64,000 nucleotides of DNA from Cohnella sp. AR92 (GTDB taxonomy: Bacteria; Bacillota; Bacilli; Paenibacillales; Paenibacillaceae). The stretch is from positions 1 through 64,000 of the forward strand of contig NZ_RZJR01000003.1 of NCBI RefSeq assembly GCF_003990975.1, in the 5' to 3' direction. The notes beneath the pieces are model-generated. The model was given only the letters and a program-made list of their open reading frames with translations. It was not told the DNA's origin and did no database searches. Shown here one piece after another: positions 56,432 through 64,000 of the stretch (position 1 is its first letter; each line of letters opens with the position of its first letter). The position numbers and the translations under genes were made by a program.

Positions 56432-58222
56432 ATGTCCAAGTGGGGCGGAATGAACACGCTGCGCAACCAGATCTTCGCGGGCTTCACGGTGACCATGATC
56501 GTGGTGCTTTCCTTTGCGGGCGTTTACATCTTCGGGCAAGTCTCGGACCTGCTGCGCAACAGCGCGGAGAAGCATATCCAACAGACCGCCGTGCAGATGA
56601 ACGGACGGCTCGACGCGCTCTTGGGCCAGATCGATTCGCTGACGACGGAGGTCGTAACGAATTCTTACGTGCAGAACCTCCTCCTGAACGAAGTCTCGGG
56701 CGTACACGCCAACTTCAACGAGAGGCAATCGTTGCTGCAGATTGTGAACGGTTACATGTCTTATTCTTCCGGAATCCAATCGTTGGAGCTGTACACGAAA
56801 GACTACCATCGGCTGTTTCCGCTAGACGATATCAGCCTGCCGAACCGGGTGTCGGAGGAATGGATCCGGGAAGCAGACCAGACGAAGGGGCGGCTCGTAT
56901 GGGCCGGGTTGGATCCGAGGCAGCCGAATACCGTGCTTGCGGTCCGGCGGGTAAGCTTGATCGATCACGGCTATTCCGCCGGCGGATACGTGGCGGTGCG
57001 GATCCATTGCGATTATTTCGATATGAACGAATCCGAAGACGAGAACGACTCATCGAGCAACGAATACATGCTGCTGGCCGACGGCAGAGGCCAGACGATT
57101 ACGTCGGATCTGACGCCGAAGGATGCTTACTCGGTGCTTAAACAGAGCGGGGGAACCGTTAAGATCGGCGGAGAGAAATACTTGGCCGTAAGGCAGAATT
57201 CGGCCAAGACGGGCTGGTCGCTTGTGCTGCTGACACCCATCCAGGCAACGACCGAAGGAATCTCGGTTCTTAGAACGGCTCTATACGTATCGATTGGCGT
57301 CGGAGCCGTGGCGTTTCTGCTGTTAAGCCTCCTATTGTCGACGGTCGTGACCCGGCCGATTCTTAAGCTGATGCGAACGATGCGAAGCGCCCGGATCGGC
57401 GGACTCAAGGAGAATCCGTCGCCGGCGCCGAAGATCGCGTCGCTGGAGATTCGCGAGCTCAACAACACGTACAATCAGATGGTTGCTCACATGAACGAGC
57501 TGATTCAGGTGGTTTATGAGAAGGAGATCACGCAGAGCCGGACGGAGCTTAAAGCTCTTCAAGCGCAGATCAATCCGCATTTTCTGTTCAACACGTTGGA
57601 AGCTTTCTATTGGTCCCTTGACGAGAAAGGGGAAGAAGAGCTCGCGCGCATCGTCGTGGCGATGTCCGGCTTGTTCCGATACGTCATCGGCAAGACCGGG
57701 ATGGAAGACGAATGGGTCACGATCAACGACGAGCTGGAGCATGTCGAGCGCTACCTGCAGATCATGACGATGCGTCTCGGCGATCGCTTAAGCTGGAGAA
57801 TCGAAGCGGAACCCGGAATCCGGAACGTACCGATTCCGAAGCTGCTGATCCAGCCGCTTGTCGAGAATGCCATCCTTCACGGAGTGGAAGGCAAGCTCGG
57901 TCCCGGTTCGGTCGCGGTCGAAGCGTTCGCTTCTCCGGAGCGGCCGGGCTGCGCCGTCTTGAAGGTCAGCGACGACGGCCCGGGAATGGACGAGGAGACG
58001 GTGGTGAAGCTTCTTCGCTCTGCCGAGAGCCGCCCGCCCGGCTCCTCCAAGAGGGGAACGGGAGTGGCCATCGCGAACGTGCAGAGGAGATTGAAGCTGT
58101 ACTTCCCGGATAAGACGGAAGAAGCCGCGGCTAGCGGCTTGAAGATCGACAGCGAACCTGGCAGAGGAACGTCGATCAGCTTCGAGATCAAGATACCAAG
58201 GACAGAGGAGAGCACGAGATGA
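56432..58222 (+). CDS. Sensor histidine kinase, YesM/LytS family
   Basis: 596 residues, ATG start (an ATG at 56450 is possible). Two membrane segments (about 15-35 and about 283-307) flank an extracellular sensor domain of about 245 residues. A HAMP domain follows, then His_kinase with the phosphorylated H383 in QAQINPHFLFNTLEAFYW, and an ATPase domain with PLVENAILHGVEGK (N-box) and DDGPGMDEE (G1 box). It should sense a sugar or a binding protein outside and phosphorylate the coupled regulator at 58219. Confidence 0.95.
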   Translation: MSKWGGMNTLRNQIFAGFTVTMIVVLSFAGVYIFGQVSDLLRNSAEKHIQQTAVQMNGRLDALLGQIDSLTTEVVTNSYVQNLLLNEVSGVHANFNERQSLLQIVNGYMSYSSGIQSLELYTKDYHRLFPLDDISLPNRVSEEWIREADQTKGRLVWAGLDPRQPNTVLAVRRVSLIDHGYSAGGYVAVRIHCDYFDMNESEDENDSSSNEYMLLADGRGQTITSDLTPKDAYSVLKQSGGTVKIGGEKYLAVRQNSAKTGWSLVLLTPIQATTEGISVLRTALYVSIGVGAVAFLLLSLLLSTVVTRPILKLMRTMRSARIGGLKENPSPAPKIASLEIRELNNTYNQMVAHMNELIQVVYEKEITQSRTELKALQAQINPHFLFNTLEAFYWSLDEKGEEELARIVVAMSGLFRYVIGKTGMEDEWVTINDELEHVERYLQIMTMRLGDRLSWRIEAEPGIRNVPIPKLLIQPLVENAILHGVEGKLGPGSVAVEAFASPERPGCAVLKVSDDGPGMDEETVVKLLRSAESRPPGSSKRGTGVAIANVQRRLKLYFPDKTEEAAASGLKIDSEPGRGTSISFEIKIPRTEESTR

Positions 58223-59007
58223 AGACGCTATTGATCGTGGACGACGAACCGCGCACGCGGCAAGGGGTCAAGAAGACGCTGGAAGCCTGGTCGGCCGGAC
58301 GCTTAAGAATCGAGACCGCCGCAAGCGGCGTGGAAGCGCTTGAATGGATGGAGGAGAACCCGACCCATCTGATTATTACCGATGTGCGCATGCCCGAACT
58401 CGGCGGCCTGCAGATGCTGGAGCGGATGTCCCAGGCGCCAACGAAGCCGGTCGTGATCGTCATCTCCGGCCATGCGGAGTTCGAGTACGCCCATAAGGCC
58501 CTTCAACTCGGAGTCGTCGAATATTTGCTGAAGCCGCTGGATAAGACTAAGCTGATCCATTCCGTGGAGAAGGCGCTGGAGCTTGAAGAGGACCGTCTTC
58601 GAATCGGCCGGATGGAGAAGCTCCTAGATCCCAAGCTGTTGGAAGCGGGGCAAGTGGAAGCCAAGTACGGCCAGCATGTTCGCGACGCTATCGCCTACAT
58701 CGAAGGGCACCTGCAGGATCCGATCGGCATGAAGCAGGTAGCGGATCACCTGCATATGAACGCAAGTTACTTCAGCGTGCTGTTCAAGGAACAGACGGGA
58801 ATGACCTTCAGCGATTACTTGACTCGGAAGCGGCTACAGCGCGCGAAGGAGCTGCTCGCCCAGACCCGGATGCCGATCTGGGAGGTCGCGGAGAAGATCG
58901 GTTATCAGACCGCGAAATACTTCATCAAAGTGTTCAAGGACAGCGAGTCCGTCAGTCCGACTCAATACCGTCAGCAGGTTTCGGACCCGGAAGAAACGAT
59001 CAAATAA
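58219..59007 (+). CDS. Response regulator, receiver + AraC HTH (YesN family)
   Basis: 262 residues, start overlapping the kinase stop (ATGA). Receiver with D8/D9, D55 (ITDVRMPE), S83 and K105. AraC HTH pair (about 155-255; MKQVADHLHMNASYFSVLFKEQTG). Shorter than most YesN proteins because the middle domain is missing. It most likely controls the importer genes that follow. Confidence 0.95.
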   Translation: MKTLLIVDDEPRTRQGVKKTLEAWSAGRLRIETAASGVEALEWMEENPTHLIITDVRMPELGGLQMLERMSQAPTKPVVIVISGHAEFEYAHKALQLGVVEYLLKPLDKTKLIHSVEKALELEEDRLRIGRMEKLLDPKLLEAGQVEAKYGQHVRDAIAYIEGHLQDPIGMKQVADHLHMNASYFSVLFKEQTGMTFSDYLTRKRLQRAKELLAQTRMPIWEVAEKIGYQTAKYFIKVFKDSESVSPTQYRQQVSDPEETIK

Positions 59008-59119
59008 TAGTGGAACTTCTCCCAATGGTCGTTTCCTTATGCAAGGAGGCGAGCGGTGCTAGAATGTATGACAGCGGTTACACGCTAACTGTGCTAGTAC
59101 AAATGGGGAGGAAAAAGAA

Positions 59120-60532
59120 ATGAAACGTATTCTGGCTGTTACCACCACGGCGCTCGTTATGGCATCCGCTTTAAGCGCTTGCGGAAGCAACTCGAACTCG
59201 GGCTCGTCCGGCGACGCAAGCTCGAGCCCGTCCGCTAGCCCAAGCTCTTCCGCAAGCACGTCCGAAGTGTCTTCCAACGGTTCCGGAGAACAAGTCACCA
59301 TCAATCTCTGGACGTTCACGGACGAGATTCCGAACATGGAAGCCAAGTTTATTGCGACTCACCCTGATGTGAATGTTAAATTCAAAAATACGATCATCGC
59401 GACGACGGACGGAGCTTACCAACCGGCTCTTGACCAAGCTCTTGCCGCCGGCGGCAAAGACGCGCCGGACATCTACGCGGCGGAATCGGCATTCGTCCTC
59501 AAGTACACGCAAGGCGACGCTTCCGGCTATGCCGCTAACTACGCGGACATCGGCCTGACCGACGATATGGTGAAGGACGCCGGCATCTCCCAATATTCCG
59601 TTGATATCGGCACATTGGACGGCAAATTGAAAGGCCTCGGCTACCAAGCAACTGGCGGCGCTTTCATCTATCGCCGCTCGATCGCCAAAGACGTCTTCGG
59701 CACGGACGATCCGGCAACGATCAAGGGCATCGTCGGCCCAGGCTGGGACAAGTTCTTCGACGCAGCCGCCAAGCTGAAGGATAAGGGTTATGCGATCGTT
59801 TCCGGCGACGGCGACATCTGGCACCCGATCGAGAACAGCTCCGACAAGGGCTGGATCGTGGACGGCAAGCTTCATATCGATCCGAAGCGCGAGCAGTTCC
59901 TTGATTATTCCAAGAAGCTGACTACCGAAGGTTATTCCAACGGTTCGCAAGACTGGCAGGAATCTTGGTTCGCGGATATGTCCGGCTCCGGCCCTAAACC
60001 GGTCTTCGGCTTCTTCGGTCCTGCATGGCTCATTAACTATACGATGGGCGATAATGCGAAGGATACGAAAGGCGACTGGGCGGTTACCGAGCCGACGACC
60101 GGCTTCTTCTGGGGCGGCACTTGGGTTCTCGCCAACAAGGACGTCACCAAGAACGACGCCAAGGCGAAAGCCGTTGCCGAGTTCATCAAGTGGATTACTC
60201 TCGACACTTCCGACACGGGCCTCCAGAATTACTGGGCTAACGGCACGCTTAAGGACGGAGAGCAAGGCACGAAGGACAGCGTAGCTTCCTCCGTTGTCAT
60301 GTCGAAGTCTAACGGCACGCTCGACTTCCTGGGCGGACAGAACATGTTCGACGTATTCGTTCCGGCCAACGCCAACGCGACGGGCAAGAACCTGACCCAG
60401 TACGACGAGTCGATCAACCAAATCTGGCGCGACCAGGTGCGCGCTTACGCTTCCGGCCAGAAGAGCCGCGAAGACGCGCTCAAGGCCTTCAAGCAGACCG
60501 TCAAGGATCAGCTCGGTATCGAAAGCGAGTAA
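59120..60532 (+). CDS. Extracellular sugar-binding lipoprotein (second importer), upstream copy
   Basis: 470 residues, ATG start after GGGGAGGAAAAAGA. Lipobox LSAC (C21) and a Ser-rich linker of about 30 residues, then a family-1 solute-binding fold (TINLWTFTDEIPNMEAKFIATHPDVN...). First gene of a likely operon with two permeases and a further binding protein. Confidence 0.93.
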   Translation: MKRILAVTTTALVMASALSACGSNSNSGSSGDASSSPSASPSSSASTSEVSSNGSGEQVTINLWTFTDEIPNMEAKFIATHPDVNVKFKNTIIATTDGAYQPALDQALAAGGKDAPDIYAAESAFVLKYTQGDASGYAANYADIGLTDDMVKDAGISQYSVDIGTLDGKLKGLGYQATGGAFIYRRSIAKDVFGTDDPATIKGIVGPGWDKFFDAAAKLKDKGYAIVSGDGDIWHPIENSSDKGWIVDGKLHIDPKREQFLDYSKKLTTEGYSNGSQDWQESWFADMSGSGPKPVFGFFGPAWLINYTMGDNAKDTKGDWAVTEPTTGFFWGGTWVLANKDVTKNDAKAKAVAEFIKWITLDTSDTGLQNYWANGTLKDGEQGTKDSVASSVVMSKSNGTLDFLGGQNMFDVFVPANANATGKNLTQYDESINQIWRDQVRAYASGQKSREDALKAFKQTVKDQLGIESE

Positions 60533-60543
60533 TAAAGGCGCCG

Positions 60544-60573
60544 AAGGGGCGGGCGAATTTTAACCCGCCCCTT
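60544..60573 (+). other. Hairpin between binding protein and permease genes
   Basis: AAGGGGCGGG...CCCGCCCCTT stem with an about 10-base loop, 12 bases after the stop codon. A short T-stretch (TTTAT) follows. Partial terminator or mRNA stabiliser, as at 49477. Confidence 0.7.
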
Positions 60574-60599
60574 TATCTAATTGAACGGGGTGAGGGAAC

Positions 60600-61574
60600 A
60601 TGCGCCGCAAGGGAGTAAGCTACGCGAAATACGGTTATATTTTCAGTCTTCCATTTATTTTAGTCTTCTTGGTTTTCTCTCTCTATCCGATTTTGTATAC
60701 CGCGGTTATTGGCTTTACCGACATGAAGGGATTAATTCCGAAGCCGATCCATATCCTGGACAATCCGTTCCAGAACTTTAAGGATCTTCTTTTCGACAAC
60801 GTCTCATTCCGGGAATCTCTCGGCAACACCTTCTTTCTCTGGATTATCAACTTTATCCCTCAGATAGCTCTCGCGCTTCTGCTCACCGCTTGGTTCACCA
60901 ACAAGCGCCTCAATCTAAAGGGGCAAGGCGCGTTTAAAGTGCTGCTCTATATGCCGAATATTATCACGGCCAGTACGATTGCCGTGCTATTTAGTACGTT
61001 GTTCGCCTATCCGATGGGTCCCGTGAACAGCTTGTTCCATGCACTGGGCATATCCGACGCTCCGATCAACTTCCTTCAGGACAAAATGACCGCGCGCGGC
61101 ATCGTCGGCTTCATTCAATTCTGGATGTGGTACGGCAACACGATGATCGTTCTTATCGCAGGCGTTATGGGCATCAATCCCGCTTTATTCGAAGCTGCTT
61201 CCATTGACGGAGCGAACGCGGTCCAGACCTTCTTCCGGGTCACGCTGCCAAGCCTGCGGACGATCATGCTGTACACGCTGATCACGTCGATGATCGGCGG
61301 TTTGCAGATGTTCGATATTCCGCAGCTGTTCATCACCCCGGCAGGCGGACCGGACAACGCTACTCTCACCACTTCGGTGTTCATCTACGGGCAAGCGTTC
61401 AAGGGAAGCTATATGTATAACAAAGCCGCAGCTGCAAGCATGATCATGTTCGTGATTGCGGCGGCAATGTCCGCGCTGCTCTTCTACTTGATGCGCGACC
61501 GCGATGCTTCGAAATTCAAGAAACAGCAGAAAAAGCTGAAGAAAGCTGCCAAAGCAGCGGCAAGGGAGGCGTAA
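60600..61574 (+). CDS. Carbohydrate ABC importer permease (MalF/LacF type)
   Basis: 324 residues, ATG start after GGGGTGAGGGAAC. Six membrane segments; coupling loop LFEAASIDGANAVQTFFRVTLP; basic C-terminal tail (KKQQKKLKKAAKAA). Pairs with the permease 3 bases downstream. Confidence 0.94.
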   Translation: MRRKGVSYAKYGYIFSLPFILVFLVFSLYPILYTAVIGFTDMKGLIPKPIHILDNPFQNFKDLLFDNVSFRESLGNTFFLWIINFIPQIALALLLTAWFTNKRLNLKGQGAFKVLLYMPNIITASTIAVLFSTLFAYPMGPVNSLFHALGISDAPINFLQDKMTARGIVGFIQFWMWYGNTMIVLIAGVMGINPALFEAASIDGANAVQTFFRVTLPSLRTIMLYTLITSMIGGLQMFDIPQLFITPAGGPDNATLTTSVFIYGQAFKGSYMYNKAAAASMIMFVIAAAMSALLFYLMRDRDASKFKKQQKKLKKAAKAAAREA

Positions 61575-61577
61575 TCC

Positions 61578-62432
61578 ATGGCGAATTTAGAGAGAAGATC
61601 ATCCGTCTCCCACGGAATCAACAAGACGATCATTTATATCGTATGCATTGTCTTGGCGCTGCTTAGCATCCTTCCGTTCTGGATCATGTTCGTCAATGCG
61701 ACTCGTTCGACGCCCGAAATTCAAAGCGGCCTCTCGCTCATTCCATCGACTCACTTGTCTACGAACTGGCACGTACTCACGAGCAAGAGCTTCGATCCGC
61801 TTAAAGGGTTCTTCAACTCGATGATCATCTCCGGCATCTCGACGCTCTGCGCGGTCTACTTCTCGTCTCTGACCGCCTACGGGATAGTCGTGTACAACTG
61901 GAAATGGCGCCAGCCGTTCTTTACGTTCATCATGTGCGTCATGATGGTTCCGGCGCAGGCGAGCGCCATCGGTTTCTATCAGTTCATGTATCAGATGCAC
62001 TGGACCAACAGTTTCCTGCCGCTCATCCTGCCGGCGATCGCATCCCCGGCGATGGTGTTCTTCATGCGGCAATACCTGCTCGGAACGCTGAGCTTGGAGA
62101 TCGTGGAAGCCGCGCGCATCGACGGATCGGGCGAGTTCTCCACCTTCAACCGGATCATCATGCCGATTATGGTCCCGGCTGTGGCGACGCAAGCTATCTT
62201 TGCTTTTGTCGCGAGCTGGAACAATCTGTTTATGCCGTTGATCCTCCTGACGCAGAAGGAGAAGTATACCTTGCCGATCATGGTAAGCTTGCTGAGAGGC
62301 GATATCTACAAGACGGAATACGGCTCGATTTATTTGGGGCTGTCGCTGACTGCGCTTCCGCTGTTCGTGATATACTTCTTGCTGTCTAGATACATTATCG
62401 CCGGCGTGGCGCTAGGCGGCGTGAAAGAGTAG
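61578..62432 (+). CDS. Carbohydrate ABC importer permease (MalG/LacG type)
   Basis: 284 residues, ATG start with GGGAGGCGTAATCC. Six membrane segments; coupling loop IVEAARIDGSGEFSTFNRIIMP; ends in IIAGVALGGVKE as in most MalG-like permeases. As with the first importer no ATPase gene is present. Confidence 0.94.
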   Translation: MANLERRSSVSHGINKTIIYIVCIVLALLSILPFWIMFVNATRSTPEIQSGLSLIPSTHLSTNWHVLTSKSFDPLKGFFNSMIISGISTLCAVYFSSLTAYGIVVYNWKWRQPFFTFIMCVMMVPAQASAIGFYQFMYQMHWTNSFLPLILPAIASPAMVFFMRQYLLGTLSLEIVEAARIDGSGEFSTFNRIIMPIMVPAVATQAIFAFVASWNNLFMPLILLTQKEKYTLPIMVSLLRGDIYKTEYGSIYLGLSLTALPLFVIYFLLSRYIIAGVALGGVKE

Positions 62433-62494
62433 TTTAAAGTCCTTGTTCTTTCGCAGCGCGCCAAAGCTATCCGATCGGCATGGGGGAGACAGAC

Positions 62495-63811
62495 GTGTAC
62501 AAACAATGGCGGCTGCTTCCGGTGCTTGCAGCCAGTCTTGCTCTTGTCGCAACCGGTTGCGACAGCCATTCGAATGAGGACGATCGGAATTCGGGCAAGA
62601 CTACGGACGAGAAAGTCACCATCAATATGATGCACATCTACCCGCAATCGGGCGCGGCGGCGCAGTACAAGATCGTAAACAAAATCATCAAAGAGTATCA
62701 AACGGAGAACCCGAACATCGTCATTAAGCAGGAAGTGCTCGACAACGAGCAATACAAGGCGAAGATCAAGGTGCTCTCCGCCATCAACGATCTCCCGGAT
62801 ATCGGCATGACTTGGGCGGCCGGCTACCTCCAGCCCTTCGTGGGAGGCGGCCTCTTCGCCCCTCTGGACGATCTGCTGCAGAGCGACTTGAAGGACTCGT
62901 TCGTTGCGGGCACTACCGAAGCTTATGCCATCGACGGGAAAACGTACGCGCTGCCGCTCGAGTTCAACCTCGCTCCGATCTATTACAATAAGAAGATCTT
63001 TGCGGAGTACGGCCTTCAGGTTCCAACGACCTATGACGAATTCCTGAAGGTCGTAAGGACGCTTAAAGACAACGGAGTGGTGCCGATCGCTCTCGGCAAC
63101 AAGGACCGATGGACGGGTTCCCTCTGGTACATGTACATGGCTGACCGGATATCCGGTACGGAGATGCTCGCGAACGCGATCAAGGGCAAAGCCAGCTTCA
63201 CGGATCCGGGGCTGATCCAATCGGCGAAGAACATTCAAGACCTAGTCGGCATGGATGCCTTCAACGCAGGCTTTAACGGGCTCTCGAACGATGAGGTCAA
63301 AGAAGACTTTATCCAAGGCAAAGCCGCCATGTACCTGATGGGAACCTGGGAGCTTCCCAACTATACGACCAACCGGAGCGTAGCTCAGGAGCTTCGCGAC
63401 AACATCGGATTCTTCAAGTTCCCGACGGTTCGAGGGGGCAAGGGGAATATCGACAGCTGGGTAGGAGGCCCCGGCGTCGGTTTGTTCGTCGCCGAGAATT
63501 CGCCTGTCAAGGAAGAAGCGAAGAAATTCGTCGATTATTTCGTGAAGCGCTGGGGAGAAGAGTCGGTAAGGGTCGCAGGCGTCATACCGGCGACCAAGGT
63601 GGACACGACGAAGGTTTGGCTCCCGCCGCTTTATACCGATCTATTGAACGAGTTGAAGAAAGCGACGAGCATCTCGCTGTTCGCGGACGTTCAGATGACT
63701 TCGGGAGCGGCGGAGGTTCACCTGAACCAAATCCAGGCGCTGTTCGGCCAAGCCGTCACTCCCGCGCAGTTCGCCGCCATGCACGACCAGGCCTTTAGGG
63801 CCAATCCATAA
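62495..63811 (+). CDS. Extracellular sugar-binding lipoprotein (second importer), downstream copy
   Basis: 438 residues from GTG 62495, which has GGGGGAGA 5 bases upstream; an ATG at 62480 lacks a site. Lipobox VATGC (C22). Family-1 solute-binding fold of the usual length (TINMMHIYPQSGAAAQYKIV...). It differs strongly from the binding protein at 59120, so one permease pair may be served by two binders with different sugars. Confidence 0.92.
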   Translation: MYKQWRLLPVLAASLALVATGCDSHSNEDDRNSGKTTDEKVTINMMHIYPQSGAAAQYKIVNKIIKEYQTENPNIVIKQEVLDNEQYKAKIKVLSAINDLPDIGMTWAAGYLQPFVGGGLFAPLDDLLQSDLKDSFVAGTTEAYAIDGKTYALPLEFNLAPIYYNKKIFAEYGLQVPTTYDEFLKVVRTLKDNGVVPIALGNKDRWTGSLWYMYMADRISGTEMLANAIKGKASFTDPGLIQSAKNIQDLVGMDAFNAGFNGLSNDEVKEDFIQGKAAMYLMGTWELPNYTTNRSVAQELRDNIGFFKFPTVRGGKGNIDSWVGGPGVGLFVAENSPVKEEAKKFVDYFVKRWGEESVRVAGVIPATKVDTTKVWLPPLYTDLLNELKKATSISLFADVQMTSGAAEVHLNQIQALFGQAVTPAQFAAMHDQAFRANP

Positions 63812-63828
63812 GAAACCAACAGGAACGG

Positions 63829-63863
63829 GACCGTTCCGCCAGCGGCGGAATGGTCTTCTTTCT
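63829..63863 (+). terminator. Terminator of the second importer operon
   Basis: GACCGTTCCGCC-AGC-GGCGGAATGGTC followed by TTCTTTCT. Confidence 0.85.
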
Positions 63864-63909
63864 AAATAATTCAGAATTTTAAAGTCCCACTCTTATCTAT
63901 TTTCCGAAT

Positions 63910-63956
63910 AACCTCCGCAAAGCTTCTTTAGCGTCCAAAGGACGCCGCAGGAGGTT
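63910..63956. repeat. Inverted repeat near the window end
   Basis: AACCTCC...GGAGGTT with an inner GCGTCC-AAA-GGACGC hairpin (63931-63945). The unit it belongs to lies outside the window; it could be the terminator of a minus-strand gene. Confidence 0.5.
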
Positions 63957-64000
63957 TTGCTTGTTAGAAGAACTATATAAACCAAAGGATAAGGTAAAGT

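Noticed and set aside
59166-59184. TTTAAGCGCTTGCG as a further cre-like box
   Set aside because: Lies in the lipobox codons (ALSACG) of a binding protein and is explained by coding sequence.

Overview
The window looks like the chromosome of a soil or plant-litter member of the Paenibacillaceae (Paenibacillus/Cohnella type). This rests on strong AGGAGG-type ribosome binding sites, frequent TTG and GTG starts, SLH-domain surface proteins, LplB/YtcP-type carbohydrate ABC importers without their own ATPase, YesM/YesN-type two-component systems, membrane-bound AraC regulators and AdhR-type control of alcohol dehydrogenase. The species cannot be named from the sequence alone.

Layout. (1) 1-1006: end of an rRNA operon (23S 3' end, 5S) with five tRNAs (Asn, Ser, Val, Asp, Gly) and a terminator. 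(2) 1143-15042: an orphan AraC-type response regulator, then three very large secreted subtilases read in one direction. The first and third are paralogues of one architecture, but the first has lost the catalytic His, the oxyanion Asn and the nucleophilic Ser. The middle one is S-layer anchored (three SLH domains). All three use TTG starts. (3) 15162-18225: an AT-rich YdjC-type carbohydrate deacetylase and a class A penicillin-binding protein. (4) 18335-20527: a compact AdhR regulon (CMD-family protein, adhR, adhA) with three matching 19-bp-spacer promoters, plus a truncated cupin fragment. (5) 20578-31608: housekeeping and accessory genes (small membrane proteins, lipoproteins, RDD, GNAT, DinB, esterase, serine hydrolase, malate:quinone oxidoreductase, ABC ATPase, AraC regulator).

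(6) 31901-63811: a pectin (rhamnogalacturonan-I) utilisation locus. It has a giant secreted CE12-PL11 fusion (acetylesterase plus rhamnogalacturonan lyase), a membrane AraC regulator, an LplB/YtcP-type importer with its binding protein, two different GH105 unsaturated rhamnogalacturonyl hydrolases, another AraC regulator, a GH43 arabinosidase/xylosidase-like enzyme, a YesM/YesN-type two-component system, and a second importer with two permeases flanked by two binding proteins. The logic is outside deacetylation and cleavage, import of unsaturated oligosaccharides, and cytoplasmic trimming. A 41-bp element is shared by the promoters of the lyase and the first importer, and AAGCGCTT-type (cre-like) boxes lie at four starts, so a joint regulon is likely. 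A 1706-residue DUF11-repeat protein without a visible signal peptide (minus strand) and a TetR/MFS efflux pair interrupt this locus.

The most unusual signals are the catalytically dead subtilase paralogue beside its intact twin, the shared promoter element, the CE12-PL11 fusion, a lipoprotein whose only well-placed start codon would be ATC, and the large DUF11 protein.
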